DNA of 64,000 nucleotides from Acidimicrobiaceae bacterium (GCA_024641005.1 JAHEDX010000012.1:1-64000), one strand, 5' to 3'; positions 48,481-58,918 are shown, numbered from the stretch's first letter. Numbers and translations are program-made. The notes: generated from the letters alone by a model not told the origin.

Positions 48481-49477
48481 TGACACCGCTGCTGCTCCCG
48501 CCACCGCGGCGGCAGCGGTCGGGTGTGGGGTGATCGGTGCCGGCTGGATCGCTCGGCTGCGATTGAGCGGGATCGACGTCCGCGCCTACGACCCCGCGCC
48601 GACGGCGCTCGACGTGATCACACAGGTGCACGACAACGCGCGGCTGGCGTGGCGAGAGCTCGATCTCGAACCCGACGACGACGCGATCGGGTCGCTCACG
48701 ATGTGCGCCACGATCGACGAAGCGGTCGCCGAGGCCGACTTCATCGTCGAGAGCGTGCCCGAACGGCTCGACCTGAAGCACGCCACGCTCGTTGCCATCG
48801 ACGCGGCGTCGATCCCGACGGCGATCATCGCCTCGTCGACGTCCGGGTTCAAGCCGTCTGTTCTGGCCGAACCCCTCACCCACCCACGGCGCCTCGTCGT
48901 GGGCCATCCGTTCAACCCGGTGTACCTGCTCCCTCTCGTCGAGGTGGTGGGCGGAGCCGACACGGCCGACGACGTGATCGAGTGCGCGATGGGGCTGTAC
49001 CGGTCGCTCGGGATGCATCCGCTGCGGGTCCGGGCCGAGATCGATGCCCACATCGCCGACCGGCTGTTGGAAGCGGTTTGGCGAGAGGCACTGTGGCTGG
49101 TCAAGGACGGCATCGCCACCACCGAAGAGATCGACGATTCGATCCGTTACGGATTCGGGTTGCGGTGGGCGCAGATGGGGCTGTTCGAGACCTACCGCAT
49201 CGCCGGCGGGCTCGGCGGTATGCGTCACTTCATCAGCCAGTTCGGCGAGTGCCTGTCCTGGCCGTGGACCAAGCTGATGGACGTTCCCGAGCTGACCGAC
49301 GAGCTGATCGACACCATCGCATCCCAGAGCGACGAGCAATCGGGCCATCTGACGGTGCGTGAACTCGAACGCATCCGCGACCGCAACGTGGCCGCCATGA
49401 TGCTCGCGCTCGAACGCAACGAGTGGGGTGCCGGGCAGGTGGTCGCCGAGATGCGCCAGCGCGGCGCCGTTCGCTGA
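48473..49477 (+). CDS. lcdH: L-carnitine dehydrogenase (3-hydroxyacyl-CoA dehydrogenase fold)
   Basis: GCGVIGAGWIARLRLSGIDVRAYDP; ADFIVESVPERLDLKHATLVAIDAAS; SSTSGFKPSVLAEPLTHPRRLVVGHPFNPVYLLPLVEVVGG. Confidence 0.88.
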   Translation: MDDDTAAAPATAAAAVGCGVIGAGWIARLRLSGIDVRAYDPAPTALDVITQVHDNARLAWRELDLEPDDDAIGSLTMCATIDEAVAEADFIVESVPERLDLKHATLVAIDAASIPTAIIASSTSGFKPSVLAEPLTHPRRLVVGHPFNPVYLLPLVEVVGGADTADDVIECAMGLYRSLGMHPLRVRAEIDAHIADRLLEAVWREALWLVKDGIATTEEIDDSIRYGFGLRWAQMGLFETYRIAGGLGGMRHFISQFGECLSWPWTKLMDVPELTDELIDTIASQSDEQSGHLTVRELERIRDRNVAAMMLALERNEWGAGQVVAEMRQRGAVR

Positions 49478-49635
49478 ACCAGCCGCTCCGCTGATGAGAT
49501 GCCTGTGATGCGTACCAGCCGCGCGCCGAGCACTACCGTCCGATCCGTGACACCACCGAGCGCGGCTCTGCAACCTGATGCCGAGCAACCACGACCAGCC
49601 CGACACCGCGTTGCGGCACCGACGGTCGTGCGGCC

Positions 49636-51510
49636 GTGAGCGAGCACATCTCGAAGGCGCAGACCGCCGGGATCGGCCTCACCGTCGGTGCGCTCGGCGT
49701 GGTGTTCGGCGACATCGGCACCAGCCCGCTCTACGCGTTCCGCGAGTCACTGGCCGGCGAACACAACCTCGCCGTCTCCGAGGCGAACGTGCTCGGTGTG
49801 CTGTCGCTGATGTTCTGGTCACTGATCATCGTGATCACGATCAAGTACCTCCTGATCGTGATGCGGGCCGACAACGACGGCGAGGGCGGCATCCTCGCCC
49901 TCGGAGCGCTGGTCACCGGCGGTGAGGGCAAACGCACCCGGATGCTCGTGCTGATGGCCCTGTTCGGCACCGCCCTGCTGTACGGCGACGGCATGATCAC
50001 CCCGGCGATCTCGGTGTTGTCGGCCGTCGAAGGCGTCGAGGTCGCAGCGCCGTCGGTGCACCAATGGGTGGTGCCGATCGTGGTCGTGATCCTGGTCGCG
50101 CTGTTCTCGGTGCAGCGCCACGGCACCGAGATGATCGGCCGCTTCTTCGGGCCGATCATGTTGCTGTGGTTCGGCACGCTCACCGTGTTGGGCGCCGCCG
50201 AACTGTCGACCGAGCCGTCGGTGCTGCGGGCGCTCGACCCCACCCGCGCCATCCAGTTCTTTGCCGACAACGGCGGCCGCGGCTTTCTCGTACTGGGTTC
50301 GGTGTTCCTGGTCGTCACCGGCGGCGAGGCCTTGTACGCCGACATGGGCCATTTCGGGCGCAGCCCGATCCAGCGCGGCTGGTTCTTGCTGGTGCTGCCG
50401 GCGCTGGTGATCAACTACCTCGGACAAGGTGCGCTACTGCTCAATCGGCCCGATGCGATCGAGAACCCGTTCTTCCTGCTGGCGCCCGGGTGGGCCAACT
50501 GGCCACTCGTCGTGCTGGCCACCGCCGCGACGGTGATCGCCTCGCAGGCCCTCATCACCGGCGCGTTCTCGCTCACGGTGCAAGCGGTCAACCTGGGCTA
50601 CCTACCCCGCATGCGCACCGTGCAGACCTCGCACCACCACCGCGGCCAGGTCTACGTGCCCAGCATCAACTGGTTCCTGTTGGCGGCCTGCCTCACGCTC
50701 GTGTTCTCGTTCCGCTCGTCCAGTCGCCTGGCGGCGGCCTACGGCGTAGCCGTCACGCTCACGATGATCATCACCACGATCCTGATCGCCGCGGTGGCCG
50801 ATCAACGATGGGGATGGTCACGCTTGCGGATCGCGCTCATCACGACGCCACTGATCATCATCGACCTCGCCTTCGTGATCGCCAACCTGTTCAAGATTCC
50901 GGCCGGCGGCTGGATCCCATTGGTGATCGGTGGTGTCGGATTCACCATCTTCACCACCTGGAACACCGGCCGGCGCCTGCTGACCGACCGAGTCGCCAAG
51001 GAGGCGTTGAGCGTCGACCGATTCGTCGAAGGGTTGGCCAAGAACCCGCCCTTGCGTCACCCGGGCACCGGCGTCTACCTGCACCGCACCCCGGGTCGGG
51101 TCCCCCCTGCTCTGCTCACCAACCTCCGACACAACCACAGCCTGCACGAGACCGTCGTATTCCTGTCGGTGGTGACCGACAACCGTGCTCATGTCAACCT
51201 CGCTGAACGCGACCATGTCACCCATTACGACTTGGGCTTCCACACCCTCGAGATGCGCTACGGGTTCACCGACGAGACCGATCTCGCCCAGGACCTCCGC
51301 AATCTGATGGCCGGCGGCCTCACCTTCGATCCCAACCAGACCACCTTCTTCCTCGGACGCGAGCGCATCTCTGTGACCGACCGGCCCGGCATGGTGGAGT
51401 GGCGCGAGCGATTGTTCGCCTTCTTGTTCCGTAATGCCGGCGACCCGGCGTCGTATTTCAGCCTGCCGCCCGATCGCAGCGTCGACATCGGAACCCACAT
51501 CGACATCTGA
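49636..51510 (+). CDS. kup: KUP/HAK/KT family potassium transporter
   Basis: GLTVGALGVVFGDIGTSPLYAFRESL; LLYGDGMITPAISVLSAVEG; GGEALYADMGHFG; GTG start. Confidence 0.95.
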   Translation: MSEHISKAQTAGIGLTVGALGVVFGDIGTSPLYAFRESLAGEHNLAVSEANVLGVLSLMFWSLIIVITIKYLLIVMRADNDGEGGILALGALVTGGEGKRTRMLVLMALFGTALLYGDGMITPAISVLSAVEGVEVAAPSVHQWVVPIVVVILVALFSVQRHGTEMIGRFFGPIMLLWFGTLTVLGAAELSTEPSVLRALDPTRAIQFFADNGGRGFLVLGSVFLVVTGGEALYADMGHFGRSPIQRGWFLLVLPALVINYLGQGALLLNRPDAIENPFFLLAPGWANWPLVVLATAATVIASQALITGAFSLTVQAVNLGYLPRMRTVQTSHHHRGQVYVPSINWFLLAACLTLVFSFRSSSRLAAAYGVAVTLTMIITTILIAAVADQRWGWSRLRIALITTPLIIIDLAFVIANLFKIPAGGWIPLVIGGVGFTIFTTWNTGRRLLTDRVAKEALSVDRFVEGLAKNPPLRHPGTGVYLHRTPGRVPPALLTNLRHNHSLHETVVFLSVVTDNRAHVNLAERDHVTHYDLGFHTLEMRYGFTDETDLAQDLRNLMAGGLTFDPNQTTFFLGRERISVTDRPGMVEWRERLFAFLFRNAGDPASYFSLPPDRSVDIGTHIDI

Positions 51511-51691
51511 CGTTCGCCCCAGGGGCTCGACCCAACCGGGAACCGTCGACATGGACTCGTTTCCTGCCGTCAGGCGACGCCGCCGAGCAGCTCGATCGGG
51601 GGACGACGTACCAGCCGAGCGAACCCATCGAGGTCGTGGACCAGCGTTGGAGCCATGCCACCGGATGTACCCGTTCACCGGACTGTGGTCC

Positions 51692-52519
51692 TCAACTCAC
51701 GACGATGGCGACCGCTCCCATCACGGCGATCACGATCGCCACGGTTTGGCGAAGGGTGACCCGTTCATGGAGCAGGCGATGGGCGATCAGCAGACCGAAC
51801 AGCACCGAGGTCTCGCGCAAGCCTGCGACCAGGCCGAGCGGCTCGGTGCGGGCAGCGATCATCACGAGCAGGTATGCGCCCGCGTTGGCGCCGCCGCCGA
51901 GCAGCAGCCGTCCCGGGCTCTGCAGGACCGCTCGACGCATCCGACCGACGTCGCGACGCGACCAGACGATGACGGTGAACACGAACGCGTACAGGATGAA
52001 GCTCGAGCAGATGTACTGGGCGGCTTCACCGTTGCGACGCACGCCGTACCCATCGACGAATGTGTATGACGCGATCATGAGCCCGGTAGCGATCGCCCAT
52101 CGGGTGTCGTGCAGGGGATGGGCCGTCGCGACCACGCCCAACCCACTCACCACCAGCAGAACACCGATCACCCCGAGGGCGGTGACGCGGTCGTCGAGCA
52201 AGGTGATGCCGGCGATCGTGACGATCACGGGCGCGACACCGCGGGCGATCGGATAGGCGACGGCCAGATCGGCCCGTTCGTATGCGGCGACGAGGAACAG
52301 GTTGTACGCGATGTGGAGCGCGCCGGTCACGACCAGCACCCACCACACCCGCTGGTCGGGCAACCCGACGACCAGCAACACCGGGATACTGACGATGGCT
52401 GCAGCCGACACGATCGCCCAGCTCGTGATGAGCCGGTCGCCGCCCGCTTTGACCAGTGCGTTCCAACCGGCGTGGAGCACCGCTGCGATCAGCACCAACA
52501 CGAACGAGGTGAGCGACAA
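51692..52519 (-). CDS. EamA/DMT family transporter
   Basis: VLIAAVLHAGWNALVKAGGDRLITSW...AVAYPIARGVAPVIVTIAGITLLDDRVTALGVIGVLLVV. Confidence 0.9.
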   Translation of the reverse strand: MSLTSFVLVLIAAVLHAGWNALVKAGGDRLITSWAIVSAAAIVSIPVLLVVGLPDQRVWWVLVVTGALHIAYNLFLVAAYERADLAVAYPIARGVAPVIVTIAGITLLDDRVTALGVIGVLLVVSGLGVVATAHPLHDTRWAIATGLMIASYTFVDGYGVRRNGEAAQYICSSFILYAFVFTVIVWSRRDVGRMRRAVLQSPGRLLLGGGANAGAYLLVMIAARTEPLGLVAGLRETSVLFGLLIAHRLLHERVTLRQTVAIVIAVMGAVAIVVS

Positions 52520-52563
52520 CTTCCCTCCATCCGGTCAGCCCGACCGCCCAGCAACCTACTGAT

Positions 52564-52633
52564 CCCAAACCCCGTTCTGTTCAGCAGACTGCAGACCCGG
52601 GTCTGCAACTTGCTGAACAGAACGGGGTTTGGG
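52564..52633. repeat. Nested inverted repeat: 23-bp perfect outer arms, 18-bp palindrome TGCAGACCCGGGTCTGCA inside
   Basis: 52564-52586 pairs with 52611-52633; inner palindrome 52590-52607; lies just downstream of the ABC ATPase stop. Confidence 0.9.
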
Positions 52634-52641
52634 TCGACGAC

Positions 52642-53784
52642 TCAGGGCGACGACATGGTGGTCAGCGCGACGCCGGTGTCCCGGTCGAAGAGGTGGATCT
52701 GGCTGTGATCGACAGCGAGCCTCAGCGGTTTCCACAAACTCACCTCCCCACGACCGTCGAGGGAAGCGATGACCGTCGACTCGGCCAGGCTCTGCGCGTG
52801 GGTGACGTCGATCACGGAGGCGTCGATGTAGGCGTGGACCCATTGCCGGGACCCGAGTTGCTCGTGGAAGCGGACACTCAGCACGAACTCGCCGTTCGGA
52901 TCTCGGCGAAACGCCTCGGGACGTATGCCGACAACGACCTCACCCCCGATCCTGTTGACGAGATCGGGCCACCGTGCCGAGACATCACCGATCGGAATCC
53001 GGTGCGAACCGACGCACAGAGCGAGACCCGCATCGTCGGCCGCTACCTGACCGACCAGCAGATTCATCGGCGGGATGCCAATGAACTGGGCGACGAACGT
53101 GTCGGTCGGAGCACGATGGATCTCGATCGGTCGCCCGGATTGCACGACCCGGCCCTGCCACATCACCGCCAGATCATCGCCGAGTGCCATCGCCTCGACC
53201 TGGTCGTGGGTCACGAAGATGGTGGTGATGCCGAGCCCCCGCTGCAGTGTCAGCAAGTCGGCGCGCAGTTCGGTCCGCAGTTTCGCGTCGAGATTCGACA
53301 TCGGCTCGTCCATGAGCAGCAGACGGGGTCTGCGCACGATCGCCCGGCCCATGGCGACCCGTTGACGCTCGCCACCCGATAGCCGTTGAGGCAGCTCGTC
53401 GAGCCGCTTCGTCAGCCCGAGCAAGTCGGCGACCTCAGAGACCTTGTCGAGCTTCGTGGCCTTGCCGACCCCGGCCAGCTCGAGTGGGAAGCCGAGGTTT
53501 TCGGCCACAGTCAGGTTCGGATACAGCGTGCTGCTCTGGAATACCATCGACAGATTCCTGGCGTTCGTCGGCGTGTCGTTGACGCGAACGCCGTCGATCA
53601 GGACATCGCCACCGGTGACCGGCTCGAGGCCAGCGATCATGCGCAGCACCGAGGACTTGCCACAGCCGGACGGGCCGACCAGCACGAAGAACTCACCGTC
53701 GACGACATCGAGGTCGATATCGGTCACCGCGACATATCCATCCGGATAGACCTTTCGAACACCTCGCAGTTGCACCGTCGACAT
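52642..53784 (-). CDS. ABC transporter ATP-binding protein (MalK/UgpC-like, with TOBE domain)
   Basis: VGPSGCGKSSVLRMIAGLEPVTGGDV; LSGGERQRVAMGRAIVRRPRLLLMDEPMSNLDAKLRTELRADL; C-terminal TOBE-like region. Confidence 0.92.
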   Translation of the reverse strand: MSTVQLRGVRKVYPDGYVAVTDIDLDVVDGEFFVLVGPSGCGKSSVLRMIAGLEPVTGGDVLIDGVRVNDTPTNARNLSMVFQSSTLYPNLTVAENLGFPLELAGVGKATKLDKVSEVADLLGLTKRLDELPQRLSGGERQRVAMGRAIVRRPRLLLMDEPMSNLDAKLRTELRADLLTLQRGLGITTIFVTHDQVEAMALGDDLAVMWQGRVVQSGRPIEIHRAPTDTFVAQFIGIPPMNLLVGQVAADDAGLALCVGSHRIPIGDVSARWPDLVNRIGGEVVVGIRPEAFRRDPNGEFVLSVRFHEQLGSRQWVHAYIDASVIDVTHAQSLAESTVIASLDGRGEVSLWKPLRLAVDHSQIHLFDRDTGVALTTMSSP

Positions 53785-53914
53785 CACAGCCTCACTGCCG
53801 CAGTGCGCCGATGCCGGCAACAACGGAGCGGCACTGCGTGTGCCGACACTTCACTCACTGCAGCATCCGCGACCGTATCGGATCAACCATCCGCCGATCA
53901 GGGGTGAGACGGGC

Positions 53915-54676
53915 TCACGCCCCGAGCAGACGTCCGGTGACGTCGGTGGACTGGACGTCGATGGCCGAGTAGGGCAGGCGCGCGAAGAACTCGTCGGCAT
54001 TGCGGGCGAGCGTGCGAATAGCGACGTAGTTGGCACTGCCACCGATGAACGCGCCGATACCGATGGGCAACGCTCTGCCGACCGCGATCAGCCCGCGCCG
54101 CGAGCCGTACCGGCGCAGCAACGACCGGCTCATCAGCAAATTCGCCGTCTGCAGGGTGGCGAGCGGCACCCTGTTGTTGACGACCGGCACGGTGCCAGTC
54201 GTCGCCTCGTTGATGGCACGGGTGAGCCCGCCCCTGGCAGAGCTCCCGTAGATCAGCACCGCAAGCACCCACGCCCGGCGCTCGTCGACGGTGGGTTCGG
54301 GCCGGCCATGGGCCGCGGCGATCGTGAGGATCAGATCTCCGGCGCGGGCGGTGAACCATCCGAGCTCGGCCGTGGTGGCCAACAGGGTGGCAGCCGTGCC
54401 GACGGTCGGTGCCACGGCCGCCGCGCCGGCCGCCGCGCCGGTCGCACCGAGCTCACGTGCCAACGAGTCGGTGAGCGCCTTGATCTTCTCGGGTCTGATG
54501 TCTCCGGGAAGCGCGGCGGCACGCCGAGTGGCGGCATCCCATCGATTACTCGAGACGTCGTCGATCGTGTCGAGCATCCGTTGCGAGATCCTGACGACAT
54601 CGTCGGCGCCGACACGGTCCGCCAGGCGGGCAGCCCATTCGGTCGCCCTCGCGTTCAGTCGCGCATTTTGTCGCAC
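53915..54676 (-). CDS. EcsC-like family protein
   Basis: Gly/Ala-rich amphipathic region AVAPTVGTAATLLATTAELGWFTARAGDLILTIAAAHGRPEPTVDERRAWVLAVLIYG; family assignment tentative. Confidence 0.6.
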   Translation of the reverse strand: MRQNARLNARATEWAARLADRVGADDVVRISQRMLDTIDDVSSNRWDAATRRAAALPGDIRPEKIKALTDSLARELGATGAAAGAAAVAPTVGTAATLLATTAELGWFTARAGDLILTIAAAHGRPEPTVDERRAWVLAVLIYGSSARGGLTRAINEATTGTVPVVNNRVPLATLQTANLLMSRSLLRRYGSRRGLIAVGRALPIGIGAFIGGSANYVAIRTLARNADEFFARLPYSAIDVQSTDVTGRLLGA

Positions 54677-54775
54677 GCGAGAGTTCTACCGCATACGAGA
54701 CCTCTGGTGGCGTCCACCGCCCGGCAGACGCGATCGTCACCATTTCGCGGGATGTCGAGACACCCCACCGAACCG

Positions 54776-55966
54776 TCAGCTGACGAGTTCGGCGATGCGG
54801 CGGATGCCCTCTTCCATGTCGGCGTCACCGAGCGCGAAACTGAACCGGGCATAGCCGGGGGCACCGAACGCCTCACCGGGCACGAACGCCACCTTGGCCT
54901 GCTCGAGCACCAGATCGGCGAGTTCGAGCGTGGTGCCGGCGGTCTGCCCGTTGATCGGGCGTCCCAGCAGACCCGACACGTTGGGGAAGCAGTAGAACGC
55001 ACCCTGCGGCTCGATGCACGAGACACCGTCGATGTCGTTGAGCATCCGGTGCATGTTGGCGCCGCGACGGGTGAATGCGTCGCGCATCATCACGACATCG
55101 TCGAGCGAGCCGGCCACGGCGGCCAACGCGGCACGCTGTGCCACATTCGAGACATTCGACGTGGCATGGCTCTGGAAGTTGGTCGAGGCCTTGACGATGT
55201 CGTTGGGGCCGATCAGCCAGCCGACGCGCCACCCGGTCATCGCGTAGGTCTTGGCAACGCCGTTCAACACCAGGCACTGGTCGGCGAGGTCGGGGACGAG
55301 CGTCGGCATCGACGCAAAAGCGTGGCCACCGTAGGTGAGGTGCTCGTAGATCTCGTCGGTGATCACCCAGACGCCGCGCTCGACCGCCCACTCGCCGATC
55401 GCCTTGACCTCGGCCGGGCTGTACACGGCACCCGACGGGTTGTCGGGACTGACGAACAGCAGCACCTTGGTGCGATCGGTGACCGCCGCATCGAGCTGGT
55501 CGATGGTGACCTTGAAACCGGTCTCGTCGGCGGTGTCGATGACCACCGGCACGCCGCCGGCCAACGTGATGGCCTCGGGATACGTGGTCCAGTACGGGGC
55601 AGGCAACAGCACTTCGTCACCCGGGTCGCACAATGCAGCGAACGCCGTGAACACGGCGTGCTTTCCGCCATTGGTGACGAGCACCTGGGCGGCATCGACC
55701 TGATAGCCGGAATCGCGCAGGGTCTTCTCGGCGATCGCCTGCTTGAGCTCGGGGAGACCGCCGGCCGGCGAGTACCGGTGGTTCTTCGGATCACGGCACG
55801 CGGTGACGGCCGCTTCGACGATGTGGGCCGGCGTCGGGAAGTCGGGTTCTCCCGCTCCGAAGCCGATCACATTCTCACCGGCAGCCTGCAGGGCCTTGGC
55901 CTTCGCGTCGACGGCGAGGGTCGCAGAGGGGGCGATGGCAGCGAGTCTTTTCGAGGTTCGGTTCAC
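54776..55966 (-). CDS. aspC: Aspartate/pyridoxal-phosphate-dependent aminotransferase
   Basis: [66 protein letters not shown]. Confidence 0.94.
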   Translation of the reverse strand: MNRTSKRLAAIAPSATLAVDAKAKALQAAGENVIGFGAGEPDFPTPAHIVEAAVTACRDPKNHRYSPAGGLPELKQAIAEKTLRDSGYQVDAAQVLVTNGGKHAVFTAFAALCDPGDEVLLPAPYWTTYPEAITLAGGVPVVIDTADETGFKVTIDQLDAAVTDRTKVLLFVSPDNPSGAVYSPAEVKAIGEWAVERGVWVITDEIYEHLTYGGHAFASMPTLVPDLADQCLVLNGVAKTYAMTGWRVGWLIGPNDIVKASTNFQSHATSNVSNVAQRAALAAVAGSLDDVVMMRDAFTRRGANMHRMLNDIDGVSCIEPQGAFYCFPNVSGLLGRPINGQTAGTTLELADLVLEQAKVAFVPGEAFGAPGYARFSFALGDADMEEGIRRIAELVS

Positions 55967-56015
55967 GATCTCAATGCTGCCAGAGAATCCCCCCGATTCC
56001 CCGCCCGGTAACGAA

Positions 56016-56048
56016 GAGTTGGGGGCCGCGCGATGCGGCCCCCAACTC
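56016..56048. terminator. Hairpin GAGTTGGGGGCCGC-gcgat-GCGGCCCCCAACTC
   Basis: 14-bp perfect stem, 5-nt loop, immediately downstream (minus strand) of the gene ending at 56069. Confidence 0.8.
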
Positions 56049-56068
56049 GTGTGCCCGGCACAGGAAAC

Positions 56069-56734
56069 TCAGTCGATCCGTTCGATCGTGATACGGGCAA
56101 CCGGTCCGATCCAGCCGTGCACGCCGGGATCGAGATCACCGACTCCGAGCACCCCCTGGTGGTGCATGATCACGCCGCCCTCCGGCGCGCGTTCGAACGG
56201 GCTGTTGCCGGCAGGGCCGGGGATGTGCGCCGCCAGCTCGTCGTTGGTCTCCGTGCCGGCGTCATAGGCCCCGACTTCGACGACCTGGGTGCCCCCTCCC
56301 AACCTGACCGAATCGAGGCCCGTGAACGCGTCGTTGGTGTTGACCAACATGCTCACGAGGCTGAGCCGGTCTCCCTGACGAGCGTCGAACTCGAACGAGT
56401 CCGAACCCATCGGGCCGATCGGGGTTGCACCCCCGACGAACGACTGCGACACGCCAGAAGCACCCCCATAGGTGTCGACGAACACGGCGAGGTTGGCGTC
56501 CTCCGCGACCGCGGCGACAGCCGCTGTCGCCGGTGCCCCCGTGCTCCACACGTCCGTCCAACGGCTGTGCACCACCACCCCGGCCGGCGACAATGGCTGG
56601 AACCCGGTCGCGATGTTCTCGATCGTGACCCGGTAGGTGGAGGTCGAACGGCCGTGGCCGGCGTTGGCGACCGCCGGGACGGCAGCGAGCCCGACGACCG
56701 CTGTGGCCGCCGCGAGAGAGTGTCGAATCTTCAT
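56069..56734 (-). CDS. Secreted spondin-domain-like protein
   Basis: Signal peptide MKIRHSLAAATAVVGLAAVPAVANA; YRVTIENIATGFQPLSPAGVVVHSRWTDVWSTGAPATAAVAAVAEDAN. Confidence 0.82.
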   Translation of the reverse strand: MKIRHSLAAATAVVGLAAVPAVANAGHGRSTSTYRVTIENIATGFQPLSPAGVVVHSRWTDVWSTGAPATAAVAAVAEDANLAVFVDTYGGASGVSQSFVGGATPIGPMGSDSFEFDARQGDRLSLVSMLVNTNDAFTGLDSVRLGGGTQVVEVGAYDAGTETNDELAAHIPGPAGNSPFERAPEGGVIMHHQGVLGVGDLDPGVHGWIGPVARITIERID

Positions 56735-56894
56735 GGGAATCTCCTGTTCGAGGTGTGTTCGTGGACGTTCCCCACTCAACGGATCAGCCGGGAAACGAAC
56801 AAGGCGACCTGGCGAAACAAGACGGTCCGAACACGAAACGAATCGTGAAGCGCTCTGTGTGGGAAGCGCAGGAGTGCGCTGCCATGCTGGGCCC

Positions 56895-58025
56895 GTGGAT
56901 CCTCAGACCATCCGACTTCCCGACTCGATCCTGCCCGCCGACGGCCGATTTGGATGCGGTCCGTCGAAGGTCCGCGCCGAGCAGATCGAGGCGATCGTCG
57001 CCGGCGCGTCCACGATCATGGGCACGTCGCACCGCAAGCCCCAGGTCAAGGCTCTGGTCGGGTCGGTTCGTGCCGGGTTGACCGAGCTGTTCTCGCTGCC
57101 CGACGGCTGGGAGATCGTGCTCGGCAACGGTGGCACCACCGTGTTCTGGGACGCAGCGACCTTCGGACTGGTCGATCGCCGCAGCCAGCACCTGGTGTTC
57201 GGCGAGTTCTCGTCCAAGTTCGCCGAGGCCTGCGCCGCTGCCCCCCACCTCGATCGGCCCGACGTCGTCGAGAGCCCCACGGGTGATCATCCGGCACCCG
57301 TCGCCTCCCCGGGCATCGATCTGTACGCCCTGACCCACAACGAGACCTCGACCGGTGTGGCGATGCGACCCGTACGACCCGCCGGCGCCGACTCCGGCGC
57401 GATCGTCGCCGTCGACGCCACCTCGGCCGCCGGTGGACTCAGATGGGATCCGGCGGAGGTCGACGTCTACTACTTCGCCCCTCAGAAGTGCTTCGCCGCC
57501 GACGGCGGGTTGTGGTTGGCCGCCTGCTCCCCCGCGGCGACCGAACGGGTCGAGCGGATCGCCGCCGGTGACCGCTGGCGCCCGGCATCGCTCGACCTCG
57601 GCATCGCCCTCACGAACAGTCGCGCCGACCAGACCTACAACACGCCTGCTGTCGCCACGCTGATCATGCTCGACGCCCAGCTCCGGTGGATGAACGGCAA
57701 CGGTGGACTCGAATGGTGCGCTGCCCGCAGTGACAATTCGGCGGCGATCATGTACGGCTGGGCGGAGGCGCGCGAATGGGCGACCCCGTTCGTCACCGAT
57801 CCGGGCAAGCGTTCGTCTGTGGTCGCGACGATCGACCTCGATGACTCGATCGACGCCAACACGGTCTCGGCGGTACTGCGAGCGAACGGGGTCCTCGACA
57901 CCGACAGCTACCGCAAGCTCGGCCGGAACCAGCTCCGAGTCGGCATGTTCCCCGCTATCGACCCGGCCGACGTCCACGCCCTCACCCAGTGCATCGACGC
58001 CGTCGTCGAGTCGCTCGCCGCCTGA
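56895..58025 (+). CDS. serC: Phosphoserine transaminase (actinobacterial type)
   Basis: DGRFGCGPSKVRAEQIEAI...IMGTSHRKPQVKALVGSVRAGLTELFSLPDGWEIVLGNGGTTVFWDAATF; FAPQKCFAADGGLW; GTG start. Confidence 0.93.
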   Translation: MDPQTIRLPDSILPADGRFGCGPSKVRAEQIEAIVAGASTIMGTSHRKPQVKALVGSVRAGLTELFSLPDGWEIVLGNGGTTVFWDAATFGLVDRRSQHLVFGEFSSKFAEACAAAPHLDRPDVVESPTGDHPAPVASPGIDLYALTHNETSTGVAMRPVRPAGADSGAIVAVDATSAAGGLRWDPAEVDVYYFAPQKCFAADGGLWLAACSPAATERVERIAAGDRWRPASLDLGIALTNSRADQTYNTPAVATLIMLDAQLRWMNGNGGLEWCAARSDNSAAIMYGWAEAREWATPFVTDPGKRSSVVATIDLDDSIDANTVSAVLRANGVLDTDSYRKLGRNQLRVGMFPAIDPADVHALTQCIDAVVESLAA

Positions 58026-58038
58026 CACACTGGTCACC

Positions 58039-58914
58039 GTGAACATCGACGACGTGCTGCAACTCGAGATCGAGGATCTCGGGCCGTTGCGGTCGCCGGT
58101 GATGCTGATCGCCTTGACCGGCCTGTTCGACATCGGCGGCGCTGCGACCACCGCGCTCGATCGGTTCGCTCCGGCCGATACCGCGATCACCATCGGCGAG
58201 ATCGATCCCGACCCGTTCTACGACTTCACCCAGGAGCGCCCACAAGTCGAGTTCGACGAGGGCGAGGTACGCCTGATCAGGTGGCCCGAGAACCAGTTCG
58301 ACGTCGTGCGCGGGCGCGGCGGGCGCGATCTGGTGGTGCTCGTCGGTGTCGAACCACACCTCGGGTGGCGCACCTATTCGGCGTGCATCACGTCGGTCGC
58401 CCGCCGACTCGGTTGCGAGGCCGTCGTGACCGTCGGCTCCGCTGCCGAGGCCGTGCCCCACACCCGCACACCGCTGGTCACTGGCAGCACCACCGATGCC
58501 GATCTCGCACGGCGGCTCGGCATCGGACAGCCGTCCTATCAGGGAGTCACGGGCGTCGTCGGCGTGATCCAATCCGATCTCGCCGAGGCCGGCATACCAT
58601 CGGTCTCGCTGCGGGTCGGCGTGCCGCACTACCTGATGAACGCCGAGCACCCGCAGGCCGTCGCCGCGCTCCAGACCCACCTGTCACACGTGTTGAACGT
58701 CCCGGTGCCCGCCGATGACGGTGAGCTGGCCGACGAGATCACCAAGTGGCGCTCGCTCCACGACGAAGTGGTCGACGGCGACATCCAACTCCAGTTCTAC
58801 GTACGCATGCTCGAACAAGAGCACGACCGTCGCTCCGAGGCCGCGATCCCGTCGGCCGACGACCTCGGGGCCGAATTCGAACAATTTCTGCGCGAACAAC
58901 GCGACGACGACTGA
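58039..58914 (+). CDS. PAC2 family protein (proteasome assembly chaperone-like)
   Basis: VMLIALTGLFDIGGAATTALDRF...FYDFTQERPQVEFDEGEVRLIRWPENQF...LVVLVGVEPHLGWRTY; GTG start. Confidence 0.88.
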   Translation: MNIDDVLQLEIEDLGPLRSPVMLIALTGLFDIGGAATTALDRFAPADTAITIGEIDPDPFYDFTQERPQVEFDEGEVRLIRWPENQFDVVRGRGGRDLVVLVGVEPHLGWRTYSACITSVARRLGCEAVVTVGSAAEAVPHTRTPLVTGSTTDADLARRLGIGQPSYQGVTGVVGVIQSDLAEAGIPSVSLRVGVPHYLMNAEHPQAVAALQTHLSHVLNVPVPADDGELADEITKWRSLHDEVVDGDIQLQFYVRMLEQEHDRRSEAAIPSADDLGAEFEQFLREQRDDD

Positions 58915-58918
58915 GCCG

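Noticed and set aside
53840-56011. 723-aa plus-strand ORF
   Set aside because: Antisense shadow of the EcsC-like and aspC genes; His/Asp/Arg/Gly-rich composition with no recognisable domain.
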